64,000 nt of DNA from positions 420,988,557 to 421,052,556 of the forward strand of contig CM077115.1 in NCBI GenBank assembly GCA_039619475.1, given 5' to 3'. Every line of letters starts with the position of its first letter. The stretch's first letter is position 1. The stretch is from Icerya purchasi (taxonomy: Eukaryota > Arthropoda > Insecta > Hemiptera > Monophlebidae). The notes beneath the pieces are model-generated. The model did not search any database. It was not told the DNA's origin and was given only the letters and a program-made list of their open reading frames with translations. Both the position numbers and the translations under genes were made by a program. Below, piece after piece: positions 38,001 through 52,641 of this stretch.

Positions 38001-41000
38001 AAAAACTTTAATTAAATTTAAACCGATTTAAATTAAATTAATTGAGCCGAAAAAAATATGTCAATCGCATTTTATTAAAACACGTTGAATTGCGTAAAAT
38101 TAATTTTTTTTTTGGTTACTTTAAAGTTTAAATAGAAGTACATTTTTTATGGTTTCTAAAAAGTTTTATATTTTCCAAAAATTTTAAAATGACGAAATGA
38201 TAAAAAATAATAGAAAACTTAAAGTTTATTCTAAAAGAAAATTTTTCTATACGAAAAATTGAGAAAATCCTATATAAAATATAGGAAATCTGTAAAACTG
38301 AAGTTGACAATTAGAATCAAAATGACTCGTTGTTATACTCTTGTGTATTAACTGGTATGCGTGTAGCATTATTTTCCTGATGAAATGGATTTGAAAACGC
38401 TAGGGGGAAGAAACAAATAATTGAGCTAATTTCGATTTGTCTGGTTAAATTTCATTAGAGCACAAACCATACTGTTAGAAGCGTAGATTTGTTTTGACAA
38501 TATCCCATTTCACACTCTTAAGGTACTGTTTCTCCAGCCTAGCCCATTCCAACTCCGAAGTGGAAGAAATACAAAAATAAAAACAATCGGTGTGCAATCG
38601 AGTACAAAACGAAGAGCAAATGAGTAACACTGTTTTCAACGTTTATCTCAACATGGGCAAAACTAGTCTCCACCCTTACCAGATTGGAAAGGGGATGGGT
38701 ACAAACAAAAACAAGAAGTGCGCAAAGAAGCACAAACGAATGACATCATTTTTAACCCTTACTTCTGCATGCGAACCCCGCCCAAAGACTTTTCTAATTA
38801 AACTATGAATGGGGAGAGCACAAACAAAAAGTTTAGAAGCACAAACAAGCACAATCAAAGAACAAACGAATACGCCTATTTTGGTTTACCAACTCAATAG
38901 GGGCGGGGCTGGCGAAACGCAGCCAAAAAAAACTTTAGGAATAATAATTATATACATACTCGTATATCAGTAAAACAACAGGGTTGCTGAAATTATAGAA
39001 TTAAATGTGTATGTATATTGTTTGTCACAATGTTTGACATTTCATTAATATCTCAAAAATAATTTAGTAATCGGTAGAGAGTAATTATTGAATCAAGATG
39101 GTCATTTCTCATTTTTGGTTTTACTGTAAGAAATTGATATTTTGTAGTAATTGTTGTTAAGGATATAATCAATGAGGTTGTCAATGGCAGATTTAGTTAA
39201 CAGATTTTACTAAAAATGTTTAATACTTTGAATTAACGAAATTTCTTTAATCTACCGGTGATTTATTGCCGCTAGAGACAAAAGGTAGGATAATAAATTT
39301 TTCGACAAGTTTGGTTTAGCGGATGAAACATATCCTAGTACAAAAGTAATATGGGGAGTAGAAAGAACTTATTCATTTAGTCGAACATGTGGTTTTCTTA
39401 AATTTACAATTAGTTAAATATTATACCATCTTGATATTCTGTAATAACCGTCGGAAAAAAAAATATATATTTTTCAATAAGTTTTAATTTTTAAATCAAT
39501 ATTTTTTTCGATTAATGATTAAACAATATAATATTTTTAATATCTTTTACATATTTATTATTGATGCAATTTAAAACTTGAAATATTTTCTTTACTCTAA
39601 TTGGTGATCTGATTATATATTAATTTCGATTGTTTAAAAGTTTCGGTGAGTGTCCAGAAAACCTTGTGTTTCTTCCGTAGCTGCGTCCCTATTCGAATAA
39701 TATTTATTTATTAGTGACGTATATCATGGTTATATCGCGATGTTTAAGTTTCTAAAGGTAAAAATTGCTATTTTTCGAACAGGTTCATCCAAATACGTTA
39801 ATCCGAATTCTTTCGTGAACCATTTCACCCAGAAACATAAACGATTACGAAATTTGCAATGCCCTTTCTGTAAAGAAACTGTGATTATAACGTTTTATTT
39901 GTCTGTAAGTACTTATTCTACGTTATATTTTTTAATTATGTGATTTAAGTTTTTTATCGGTGGCAATTTTCGATGCGAGACCGCAGTATAAAATATAATT
40001 AATTGTTACGACATTGTTTATTTTACGTTTCCGAAAAATATTTTATTGTTACGAATAAGTCGAGTATTTATAATTTAAGATTAATTTCACTGGGGAATAG
40101 TGGTGAGTAGATCCGGAAGGATACATATCCGCGGATCCGTATCCAACAGCGGAGTTGATGATGTAACTCTGATTCCAGTTCCGGACATGTATTCGTAACT
40201 GCAACACAGGAAATATAAACTGAATCGATGAATGACATGCAGATCCAGATTCACGCGGTTCTGCTGTAGAAGCTACTAAAGTATAGAACTTGAATAGAGA
40301 GAGAGAGAGGGGGGGGGGTGGACCGTCCGTCTGTGAACCCGGAGCTTGGTTCTGCGTTTTTCTTATTTAAGTGCGGACTTGCAACAATTATCCTGCCAAA
40401 TAACTTGTCTTTTATTTTTTCGTATTTAATATTGTCGAACTTTTAAATATATTGTTCTATGGTAGAAAGGGCGCCGGATCACCTTGTCCAGGTGAGGTAG
40501 GTGTTGATGTGAAGATGCTAGCTAGAGCTTTTTTTTGCTTCGTACATTGCATATACAGCGTCGTTTTTTGACCCTCATTGCTTATTATATTAAATTGTGT
40601 ATGAAATATTTGTTTTACGTAGTTACGATTATTTTAAATACTTCATCTAATATTGTATTATAGTACTTATACCTAATATTTGAATTATACATATTTCACT
40701 TCGTTCTGTTTTGGATTTATACGCAGCACATGAATAAATGCCATAATATTGGATTATACCAATGCATATACTGTTTAAAATCTGCTGATGATGAAACGAT
40801 AATAATTGATCATTTAGTGCAGAACCATTTTGATCAGTTTCCTGTTTATATTAGAAGAGATGCTCCCGATTTAAAAAATAGCTGGGTAAGTACTTTGTAA
40901 AGTTTAGTTTTTGTATATTTAAAGTTTATCATTGGCAAATATAAATAAATAACTTTTTCCCTATTATTTAAAATAATTTGTATTATTAATATTGCTGCGT

Positions 41001-44000
41001 TGAATGTTTTCTCTCCTTTACAGTATTTAAAATTAATGTAATAGATGTGGGAATTTTTAATTTTGTTACTATATTATTACCGGCAGAACGTAATAAAAAA
41101 ACCTTCACATAGACGATTGGATTTTTCCCCCTTTCGGGAAAGACTAACCAGCGGGGGTCAGTGACGCAACGTGTCACGAACTGACCAGCTCTCGGTCGAG
41201 CTTAGGCTATTTTTAAACCACCAACTATTTATTGTTTTTTTATCGGTATATCAGTTGCAGAATCATGGTGATTTTAACACAGAAAAATAAAAAAAAGATA
41301 ATTATTCACTGATGCCGCAGCACCTCTCCTCAAGCGAGATCTCACAGTGGGTCACCACGTGTTCATATAAAGAAAAATACACAAAATATAATTTCACGAA
41401 AAATAACATTAACCAAACACTGATCTCGACTAGATTACTTAATTCGTTTTTATTCACAAAATCCAAAAAAACACGATTAGCCAAATGGCTTGGCTCCGAA
41501 ATCGCATTATGCACGGCAATACTGCGATGCGGACTAGAATGGTTCAAAGCTCGCGACACACGGCGTGGCGTTGACTAGTATAAAAACGTTAGCTTAACGG
41601 CGACGATTAACCACTATCCGCGACCATCGCCTACAACAATTAAACGGTAACTACTGGCCACTTATCTCGCTAAATCGGCTCGATATATTATCAATTAACG
41701 GTACATTACCGAAATCCTTATTAATTACACACATAGCCGCTACAGCACTGATTTTCTTTCACGGCTCACGCGGCCGACAGACGCTATTCTGTTGTCACAG
41801 AACGCATACACCAGGATACTTACACAACCCCTTATCTCCGCCGACAACAAACAATACGATGATGCCGAGAGATCGAAAATTAATGATTTTAATCAAAGAA
41901 TAATTTCTAGCTCGACATCATCATCAATATATATGTAGAATAAAATATTTCTTAACGTCAGATCCACAGATTCGAAATTTAATATGCATAAATAAACAGG
42001 TGGAAAAATATTGTAAAAAGAAAATAATTCATGTATATGAGAACATGCATCGTTTCTCTTTTTCCAGAGTTTCAAACCGTTATGTTTTTGTCTCGATTCG
42101 ATTGAGAGAAAAAAAAAAATTAGGTAAATTTTGATTTTTGTTTCAAGGAAAAAATGAAAATTTTTTTCAGATTTTGGTTTAGTTTTAGTGTTATTACTAA
42201 TAATTTTTCATCAGAAATATTTACTATTTTTCATTTTTCATTAATATCCTTTATAAGTCATTCGGAATGAACAGCATTAATTTAAATCTAATTTTCTTTG
42301 ATGAAAATAGTTAATTTTGCCGATTTTCAAAAAATAAAACAACAATGAAAATCGAAATTTTGTTTATTTTAGCTTGCGGAATTGTCTAGCTGGTCCGCCC
42401 CTTTAAAATAAAATTATTCCCGCTTGGTGCTTTCAATTGCTTTAATTACATTTTACGTAACTAATTAATTTTTTCAGAATGAAATGGAATCATTACTGTT
42501 AACATACTAATTGAAACTGATTTAGTGAACAACACAAAAATTAAAAATTAAATAATATATGATTATTAAAACGATTATGCGCGATCACGCGAGAGGTCAG
42601 TAATATTTTTAATGAATGGATAACAGAATAATCATCATCATCACCATTTCTCCTCAACCATTAGGTTGGTGGGCAACATGACTTGCAGACAGCAAAATCC
42701 TGACCTGAACAGCGTCTTTGTATAGGTTTGTTCTTTTATTATGACGTCCATAAATCGGTTTCTTGGTCTTCCTTTTCGTAGTTTCCCGGTTGCCTTTTCT
42801 TTTACTAAATTTTTAAACCATTTGAAATGTCTGCTTTAATGATCGATCATAATTGTTTCTTCTCTTTTAAATGGTATTTATTATCTCCAGTTGTTCTTCT
42901 ATTCTTTCAAATACTTCCTTGTTTTTGACTTTGCCTGTCCATGATATTTTTAGCACGCTTCGATAGTACCAGATTTCGAGAGCTTGTAGTTTTAATCTTT
43001 CTTTTTTAGAATTGTTCAGATTTTACATCCGTATAGCGTGACGCTCCGGACAGATGTATTAATGAAAAATTTCCTGGTATGTTTAGAGACATTTTTTGAT
43101 GTAAGATGATTTCTTTTTTTGTTGTATCCTTCGATCTCTGTAATCTATATTTGTGTCTTTCAAGATTTTGAACACCATATTCCAGTTTACGTTATCGAAT
43201 GCCTTTTCAATATCAATAAGTGCGATATACACATTTTTATTGATCTCCGGATGTTTCTCAATGATTAGACGTAATGAAAGTGTATGGCTTCTCTTGCGCT
43301 TTTTCCTAAATCCAAATTGCCCATCTGGTAAATTTTCTTCTACCTTATTTTGTATATGGCGATATAATATAACCTTTGTTAGAATTTTTAAAATATGTGG
43401 AAGAATACTTAGGGTTCTATGTTCCTTGCACGTTTGAGCATTTATTTTCTTTGGAATTGAAATTAAAGCGGCCTTCTGAAACTCTTTTGGGATAATTTTC
43501 GTAATATGCATTTTGTTCAAAAACCGAAATATTGCATCTTTTGCTCTATTTCCTACACTTCGGAGAAGTGTCCCTGTTATGTGTTCTATTCCAGACATTT
43601 ACCTAAGTTTCAAATCTTTCAAAGATTTCTCGAATTCGTCTCTTAATATCACAGGTCCTGAATCATCCTCAAGCACTTTTTTTTTTTTTCGGGCTCCTAT
43701 TAACATAATCCATCGTCTTACTCAGGTATTTGGTCTTCTGCTTCTATTACAAAAAGTTGTTAAGTGATTCATCCTCGTGAAGTTATTCAATATATTGTTT
43801 CCATTGTTTTCTCGTATTTCTTCGCTACTAATTAACACTCTGCCCTTCTGATTTTTAATATTACTTAATTTCCTCCTTCTATTATCCGGGAAGTGTCTTC
43901 TTATGTTTTTAAAGACCCTTTCAGTATTTCCGTTTTCAAATTTGTATTTATTTCATTACAATTTACTGAGTTCTGTATTTTGTTATATCCGTTTCAATTA

Positions 44001-46975
44001 TTTTCAGTTTTATATTTTCTCCTGCTTTCCATCAGTTTTAGTATTTCCTTCGTTATCCATGGTTTGTGTACGCTTTTTTTCCCTTTACCTATATGATGTT
44101 CCCATTGCCCGTTAATTTCCATTTAGTTTAAGCTCTGCGGATTGATTACTTTGTTCCTTCTGAAAATATTTCTTGTGATATTTTTTCCGCTCCCTTCTTC
44201 TTTATAGCGCCATACTCAGCTTCTGAACGTCGGCGACTACCTATTCGTACATCTCAGCTGTATAGAGATATAGGTAGTGTACCAGGCAATTGTTATATGC
44301 AGCGCGAGTGTACACGCGCCAGACTTCATTCGGAACTGATTGTAGTCGCTTGTTATCGCGCTACAAGTGCAGTCCCGTGTATGTCTGCTGTGTACTAACT
44401 AGCGTGCATATGATGGTATACGTGGTAATTTTTGCCATTGCCTTCCACGTGATTATTAGCGAGTATTTAATTTAATTCTTTGTAATAAGTTCTGTCATCG
44501 CCCAGGATCGAACCTGTGACCTCCGTAACGGAAGTCAAGCGTTCTAGCAACTAAGCTATCACGGTTCCTTTACCTTACTAATATTCCATTTTTCATTTAG
44601 ATTGTTTATTATTTATTTTTTTTTAGCTGCAGTTTACTAGTCATAATTACTGGAATCTGATCGGATTGCATATCTCCTTCGGGATAGCTTTTCCTATCTT
44701 TTCCTAACCTTTGTTTTGATTATTCGAACAATGTATTTGTGATTACGAGGTTGTGACTGATACAAAATTCCAAGAGACGGCTTCCTCTTTTATTTCTTAT
44801 TCCACGGCCAAACTTCCCTGTAGCTTTTGTTATTTCTTCCCTTGCCGCTGCGCTCCGGTCTCCTAATATTGTTACATTCTCAAGGTCTTCAATATTTTCA
44901 GTGACTTTCTCTAACTGTTCATATATCTCGTCTATTTCTTCGTCTTTGTGATTTTCAGTTGTTGTTTGTACCTGTGTTACTACGAAATCTGTTGGTGTTG
45001 CTGAAATTGCAATCAGAATGATTCTATCGTTGTATGCACACATGGTTTTAATTTTACTTCTTGTAAGATCCGCTGTGGATAAATATGTGCTTCCCGCCCC
45101 CTACATCTCCGTTTTTTTGCTATTTCACTTCACTTATTCCTAGAATGTCAATTTCCATCATCCTGGTCATCTTTTGTTTCAAGTTTTTTAATTTCGCGCG
45201 TTGTTTTAGCGATCGCATATTTCATGTTTCAATTCTGTACCTTTCCTTTTTGTTGGTAAACCTTTTGTTATTTTTTTTACTGTGTTTGTAGTACGTACGT
45301 TTCTACTTGTAGAGTTTTGTACCAACGAGGGCACAGGGGAACTCCTAGTTAGTCTGCATCGCTGCAGATGACCGCCCACTGTCTAATGCATCCTTTCGAG
45401 GGTATCCTGTGGTTATAGCAGAGTCGTACATTTCACTTTACATGCTATGTTGATACTAGGCAGAATGAATACAGTGGTGATTTCCCGTTGCCTTCTACCG
45501 GATTTTCTGACAGGGATTACTCCCTTAGCCGAAAGGTCCAATTTTTAGGAGCTGGAGACTCGCTTACTCGTCAGCGCTTTTTGTATGGAAAAAAATAATT
45601 GGGTGTACGTTTCTTGTCACGTCATTGCAACTTTGCTTGACTACCGCCGTTAATAATATGACTGTTCGGTTTTTGTTTTTATTTGGCTACTTTGAGAGTC
45701 GTGTTTGTGAAATCCGTCCACGTGATCTGGATGATTTAAAAACTAGTATTTTAGAAAAAATAGTTAAAATAACGCGAGGTCAACTTAAAAAAACGTTCAA
45801 AGATTTTGTAAAGGGACTTGACAAGTACATGTCTCAAAATGGTCATCATTTGAACGATATTGTATTTCATACATAAATGTCCAGGTTCGTATTTTCAAAT
45901 GAATTTTGTTCAATGAAAATCTGTTCAATAGTTCTTGGTTCATTAAGGAAACAAACGAATACATCATTCTGTGTTATCCTGCAATAAAATTGATAAATAA
46001 TTACTTTAGTTCCACCACAAATATTTTCCATTATGTTCTTAATTCGTGCAGTTCAACAGTAAATGTTTGTTGTTTTTTTAAGTATGGGGGGGTAGCCGAT
46101 AAGTGATCTATTACAGATCTGTGCTCGGAAATAATTGGAAAAAGAAGTTAATTAAAATCCAATTCAATGGAGAATAAAAATGGCCAAACAAAACGGAACC
46201 AAACACAAATATTGAAAGTGTACAATAGGACGCAGGAAGTTTTAGGTTTCATTCGTGAGAGTAAGAAATGGAATGTTCAAAAAACAAAGAAGAAAAAAGG
46301 AACGTGTCGGAATTGAAAATAATTCCATTGTTAAGATAAAGAGAAGAACGATGAGAAGCAAAAAGTGGATAATGGAGATGTTAATAAAGTAGTAGAATGT
46401 CACTAAGAATAAAGAAGAGGGGTAGAATAAGTAGTTTATGTCTTCTATAAAATTATATTTGCTATAGTTGAACCGAACGAATTATCCGGTTACTAAAACT
46501 GAAAATTTCTCTGAAGTAGCTAACAGTAATCTGAAAATTGTAAATTGCTTGTTACGCCTTTAATAACTAAAACGTGACACGGTAACAGACTAGGAAAGGA
46601 GGTAGAAAGGACTGAACAACATTATATGTGTATAATCTACTTCAATTTGGGTTATCTTTAAAGCATTTCAAGTTAATTCTAATTACTTGTTCTTACCATA
46701 TACGTATAAGATTGGTCAATCCTAGTTTAAATCAAAAAGTGCATGTATGCTCTGCGATATTTGCAGCCACTGCGTTAGCTTTCTCAATACATGTAATTTC
46801 GTAAGGACTGGTTACTCAGTGAAACACTAATAACGGCATTGTAGTTTCTAATAGTTGAAAGATTATTTTTAGTTTCACATACTAAAGTTTATATTTTAAA
46901 CGTCTAAATCTTACAACGCCATTATCGAACTATTATTGAAAATTTAATGTATAAAGTCAATATTTTTTCGTAAAC

Positions 46976-47010
<35 letters not shown>

Positions 47011-50000
47011 ACAAATGGTAACTCCGAACAAGAAAGTTTAGGAAAATGTGGATAACAACCGAAAAATGAAGTTAGGAAATTTGTTTAGCATTAAACTGTA
47101 CAACTAACAAAATGTTTTGCGTGAAAAGTATAGTTTGCCCCAATGGATAATACGAATATAAATCTCCTTATATTGTTTACATAATGCTTATACAAAATGT
47201 CATGCATTGCAAATAAATTAAACCGCCATGTAATTAATGTTGTGTAAATGAAAAATACATCTCTGGTAACGTTGATCGATGTCTATGTCAATAAAGTACT
47301 AATTATGTTTAAGATACTTTGGTAAATTACTCGATGGAATAAATATTTAAAAATAAATAATTTTATTTAATTGTTATTGTAGAAAACGATCAGTTCCTCT
47401 CATGATTTCTTATGGCACCCGTCCACGAAGGAATCATTAACGATTATAAATATGGATTCGCGTAGTTATACTTCAAAATCGCTTTCTTCGAAAGAATTTC
47501 GAAATACTAATAATCAATCAACGGATGAAGTGATTAGAGTAGATGAATTACCTGAACCTGCTGTGGAGCTGCAGGATATTTCAATCTTACCACCAACAAT
47601 TAATTTCGATGAAATTCCGGAGGATGTTTCAATAACTCCAATGCCTAATTCAGCCGAAGTGGAAAATGCGGTTTCTTCTATACTCCAATCATCATCGGGG
47701 AACGATTCTACGTCAAAAAATAATTCCAATGAATCAGTTGGAACCGACGTTACGAATACGGATACTGTTGCGGTAACTTCATACACTGATAAAGTCGATG
47801 GAACGGTAATCAAATTTGATTCGCAAGGCATTGAAATAGGACATACTGATTGTGACGGTTTGTCTGGCGCCAAGTTGTACCGTTGCGGATTTAATGGTAA
47901 TAGTTTTATCTCCATTCGATGATCTTAACTTTTCTCTTTTACTCTTTCCAATTTACCACGTAACAGCAAATTACTTTAAAGTTTCATTAGTCAACAATAA
48001 CTTTGAGTAATACACTTTTCATTCAAAAACAGTTTGTTTTTTTTTTTTTTTTTTATTTATTATTTTCTTTAATCATCCGTATTCTTCGATTTATAAAATT
48101 ATTTTTCGTTGAAATTTACTTAAATGTTATAGGGATGTTTGAAAATCCGTTTTTTATAAAAAAATAAAATAAACTGTAAGTAGAATATAAAATGTAGTTT
48201 TTTAAAATATGAGCGTATTTGAAGTATATTTGATAATGAATTTTTGCTTGTTTGAGAGAACCGATTGTACACGAATACTGTGATAGCCGAGCGGTGACTA
48301 GGGCAGTCGGGAAAACAAATCGGTGTCCTAAGTTCAAGATTCGCAACGGGGACGAGAAAAAATTATTAAAAGCGGATAACCGTTACTAGTTTCTGAGGCA
48401 AGAGCAAACCACCATTCATGCTACTATTTGCCCACTATTATCGTATTATTTGATTATGGGTGTAATAGGTATAGGTTAATTCTTGTTGCATTTTATAGAA
48501 CATTTTAAGTATTTAATGAGTTGAAAAAATACAATTTTTATTAAAGAAAGTGATAAAATTTTACGGTCGATTAAAATTTCTACTAAAACGATATTAGAAA
48601 ACTTAATAAAATATTTAGTTTTAAAACGTTTTCCGGAATGTAACATCATCAACCAAAGAACACGAATTTTACTCCATAAAAGTCTAAAGCAGGAACTGAT
48701 TAAATGTTTTTAAAACAAATTTATTTTCTTTCAAAAACGGAAAACTATCATCATAAATGTAAATCTTCGCTACGAAATAAGTTGGGCGTACTGGTATTTG
48801 GGAACTCAGGATATTACTTAACAATATTCATTTAAGACAAACGTCGTGTTATTTCAAAGCGGATAAAAAGAAAAATTGTTTTTTAAAAAAAAATACCGGG
48901 ACTTAAAGAGTTACTCTTAAATTTTAATAAAAACATTCTAAACGGTAAAAAATAACATATTTTAGTATAATACACCTTAAAGAGATATTATGATTATTCT
49001 TAAACAACATTGAGATCTTTATCAGAGGTGGCACTAAATACAAATCGCAACAGTATTCAGAAAGTATTGAGTGTAACAATACCATCACTCGTTTTTATAA
49101 GCCAAGTACTGAAAACATCAGGAATATTTGATGCAGTTTTTAATTATTATCGCAATTTATGATTTCCGTTCCGACAATAAGTATTAATGTTGCGTTAGGA
49201 ATACTCGTACTATAACCTCTTATGTATATTACTCCGAAATATATTATTTTTTATCAAATATTTTACTTTATGGCACATTTTTATTAAATGTTTGAAGTAA
49301 ATTTTGAAGTCAGTATTCTTTTTTTTAACTATTTTATTTTACAATTTTCAGTATGAATAATGTTGAAAATGACAATACAGATAGACCAACCTAAAATGGG
49401 CTGCTACTTTCTGCACTCTATAAAGCTGGGTATTGGTTCAGTAGTAATTCGTAATGCTTCAAATCACTCGTGTTTGTTGCTCTTTTTAAATTTTAAAATT
49501 TGAAGTATTTATATTTTCTCTATATTTTAATAAAAAATATTTTGGCTAATTTTTATATCGTTATATTGAACAAAGCAAGTATATCTCTAAGAAAATTCCT
49601 TTTTTTTTATCATTATTTGATGACTACCGAGTATCAGTACTCATCGATACTCATCGGTACTCATGTGGGATTGGCCGGTGCAATTTCTAATAAATAAGGG
49701 GTATCATTAGAGTTAGAACGGATGGTCAATTATACGTAGTAATGAACTAATGCGGGACTTCCACTGACCGGCACAATTTCTAATTATCGAAGAACCATTC
49801 GAATCACTATATGTGGTCAAAAGTTATACGCTGTAATATGAAGATATAATATTTCCGTTAGTGACGAACTCGTAATTGGCACTGGGGGCTTCAAATTCGT
49901 CTTCTTTATTAAAATCTATATTTATCCGTGGCAATTGGCGTTGATAATATTTTAATTTTTGTCTGGTTATATTAAAAATCAATTTTCTTTCAAATGTACG

Positions 50001-51267
50001 TTTCCCTGATAAATGTGGTTGACAATATTTTAAACTAATCGTGTTTTTGTTATTGTATACTACTAAAAACGCCTTTAAAGTGACCCGGCACTACTCCAGT
50101 ACAATTACGATTGAACAAAGAATCATTGAAATCGGTCCTCAGGGGCAAAAGTATAGGTAAAAGACGTAAAAAAAAATAATTAAATATTCGCTAAAGTATT
50201 CCCAACGTCCTGTCTCGTAAAGGTATGCGGCTTGATTTGCATTACTTTTTTATTTAAGTTCTCAGTTTTTATTGCATTCGTGTATTATTAGTTTTTACAT
50301 TTTTTAATGGCTGCCTTTTTATTATTTTATAGTGTGTCGGTATTCGAGTCAGTCAATGGCTGGCCTAAGAATACACTTACTCAACTGTTCCAAGAAGAAT
50401 GCAACTAATGTATTGGTCTGCCCGCATTGTTCGGTTCAACATTTGCACATATTAAAGTACGTTGATCACCTGCAAATACACGGCACAGCCAGATTTATAT
50501 GTTCTTTATGTAACTTCCGATCGTGTTTGCAAAACCGAATGAATAATCATATGAAAGTGAATCACCGGGTAGAAAAAAGTATGATAATTCCAGGAATTCC
50601 CAATGAAACGGATAGGGAAAAAGATTTATTTGTTTTTATTCCGAATGTAAGTATAACGTTTTATTATATTTTTTTACGTTTATTTATATTTATATATATA
50701 TACACATAAAGAAATATGAGCATAAACAAAGGAATTACAAGTAAAATCTTTTTTTTTTTTTTTAATCAACAAAATATCAGTTAGTTTCGTTTAAACAAAA
50801 AGAAATAAATAATACACTCCATAAATAATTAAAGACCAAATTTCAGTATTATTTTAATTTTTATGTTATAAAATCAGCTAATAAATTATTCTGTTTATTT
50901 CAGAAAATTCTTAACGTAAATGCGAGTAAAGGTTACAGATTTGCGAGTATTATAAGTACTTTATATTACTTGCGACTACATGTATTAAAATAAACATTTT
51001 ACAATATACTGCTTGTTCAGTTCGGATTACTTTTAATGAACTGATTAATAGAGTATACAAAGTTTAAACACTAAAGTAAACATTTTACTGCTTGATTTTT
51101 TTTTTTTTTTTTTTTTCTATTTGTAATAAGGCTAATTTTATTAAATATGTGGATCACGAATAATTAATGCTGATATTTAGCCACATCTACAAATAAAAGA
51201 TGTTAAGAAATGCAACATTTGGACTTATCTATGTCGCAGTAAATTTTCAGCGTGCCCTCCTGTACTC

Positions 51268-51306
<39 letters not shown>

Positions 51307-52578
51307 AATAAAATAAAATAAATAAAAAAAAACAAAACAAACATGGATGCGAGTGAACTAGAGGAGGTTAATTAATTTAGTCGTTCTCGTGCAGCTTTGA
51401 CTCGTTTGACAGCACAACAGAAGGTGAGTTGGAAGACGCTGAAGTTTAAAGTTTATTTCACAGTTGATAAGATGGGCAAATTACATAAGCAGAAGAGGAA
51501 TTGTTTTCTAATAGACAGTTGTGAAACATTGACGTATGTACTGTGTGAACTGCGGGTGTTGTAAGTGTGATTTTCAAAGTTTAAAAAGATTCGATGATTT
51601 CTGTCATTAAGATTGAATAAGACTGAGTAAGAAGGTATATTTATACAGCTGTTTTCCCCCCAATGGACAATCATCTTTTTCGAGTCAATGTATAACGGCT
51701 TTAGTCGTAGTGTGGGAATTGAAGCTAATAGTTTTAACTTAAATTTGTTGTTAAGTATTGATACAATTTATCGTTTGGGTATTATCAGTTATTCGATAGA
51801 ATTATTTTATTGGCGGAATTTCTGATTTTTCGCGCCCTTATTGTTGTTATATCTCAATTTGTTGTGCCGCTTCATTAGCAAAAAACAAATTTTGGATTAC
51901 TCTTTATTATTGATTTTTAATTTAGCGATTATATTAAATGAACCACCAACTTGATCTTTTCTAATTGTATATGGCACTACGTATGGCGGTATTAGTCCGC
52001 TGTGTACACCTTTGGGATGATTAAGGGTAGTTAATATAGTTATTTTCTTAGTTATGCTGTTTACGTTTTGTCTCGCTGATTTCAGCATGTTGGAATACTA
52101 CTTATTAAAAGTTAAATTAAGTGCTGCAGGCAAATAAGTAAATTATGTGTTGTTGACAATCAAATTCCTTATTTGAGATTCTTGTAAAACATATTTGCAG
52201 TTGTGTTTGCATGTTTGTCTGCGGTATATGAATTGAGAGTACGCATGTATTTGTACAGTAGGCTGGCTTTTGTACTGTTACTGGCGAGTTTGCGGCTTAC
52301 CTGGTATGTGATTTGTTTATGCTAACTGCTAGTGGCAGCATAAATGACATGATCGGATTACCAAGCAGCTTATGTGCTGGCGTTTAAGATTGGAGTTCCA
52401 TATTAACTTCCATTGCTAGTAAAATCAAAACAAAGAGAATTCTACAATAAAGTTTCAAAATTAATATTTGAAATCAGTATTGAACCATTTATGAAAGCAA
52501 ATGTACAATTTTATGTGTACAGAAAGTAAGTTTGGCTTGTCTATTAAAAACCAACTATATACTTGTATTTATAGAAAC

Positions 52579-52641
<63 letters not shown>

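Larger units (their letters stand above)
36231..38924. mobile_element. 2.7-kb element with long (353/453-bp) terminal inverted repeats
   Basis: The left arm 36231-36583 is repeated inverted at 38472-38924. Outer ends read AGCTGCGTTTCGACAGCTCC and, reversed, GGCTGCGTTTCGCCAGCCCC. The right arm has about 100 extra bp. Both arms carry repeated TTTGTTTGTGCT phrases. The flanks are A-runs on both sides. Immediately inside the left arm, at 36584, a hAT-style CAGTGGCGAATCCAC begins. The interior has one open frame of unknown type. Superfamily not determined; a foldback-like DNA element or a hAT nested in one is possible. Confidence 0.8.
42640..45575 (-). mobile_element. CFDP2-like (RTE-group) LINE, split by a SINE
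   Basis: In minus-strand order: a 5' leader (45575-45230) with a GTAGAAGGCAACGGGAAATC phrase; an ORF start near 45220; an APE-type endonuclease (45043-44720); a gap filled by the SINE (about 44160-44572); a linker with KKSVHKPWITKEILKLMESR (about 44060-43990); the RT (43598-43083); and a C-terminal tail with LKISWTGKVKN (about 42970) and GKLRKGRPRNRFMD (about 42790-42740). Many stops and shifts make it dead. This domain order matches insect endonuclease-reverse transcriptase LINEs. Confidence 0.8.
47897..50332. other. Intron 12
   Basis: It holds a SINE (48283-48480) and a decayed Penelope-like terminus (48612-48660). At 49660-49860 a loose direct repeat recurs: GGCCGGTGCAATTTCTAATA, then ACCGGCACAATTTCTAATTA about 105 bp later. 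The rest is AT-rich. Confidence 0.55.

Noticed and set aside
38539..38858. Cys/Leu-rich minus-strand frames resembling 36258-36545
   Set aside because: They are the same frame seen in the two arms of one inverted repeat, not two genes.
40460..40520. Possible small structured RNA at CACCTTGTCCAGGTG
   Set aside because: The stem is only about 6 bp and there is no second copy to test covariation.
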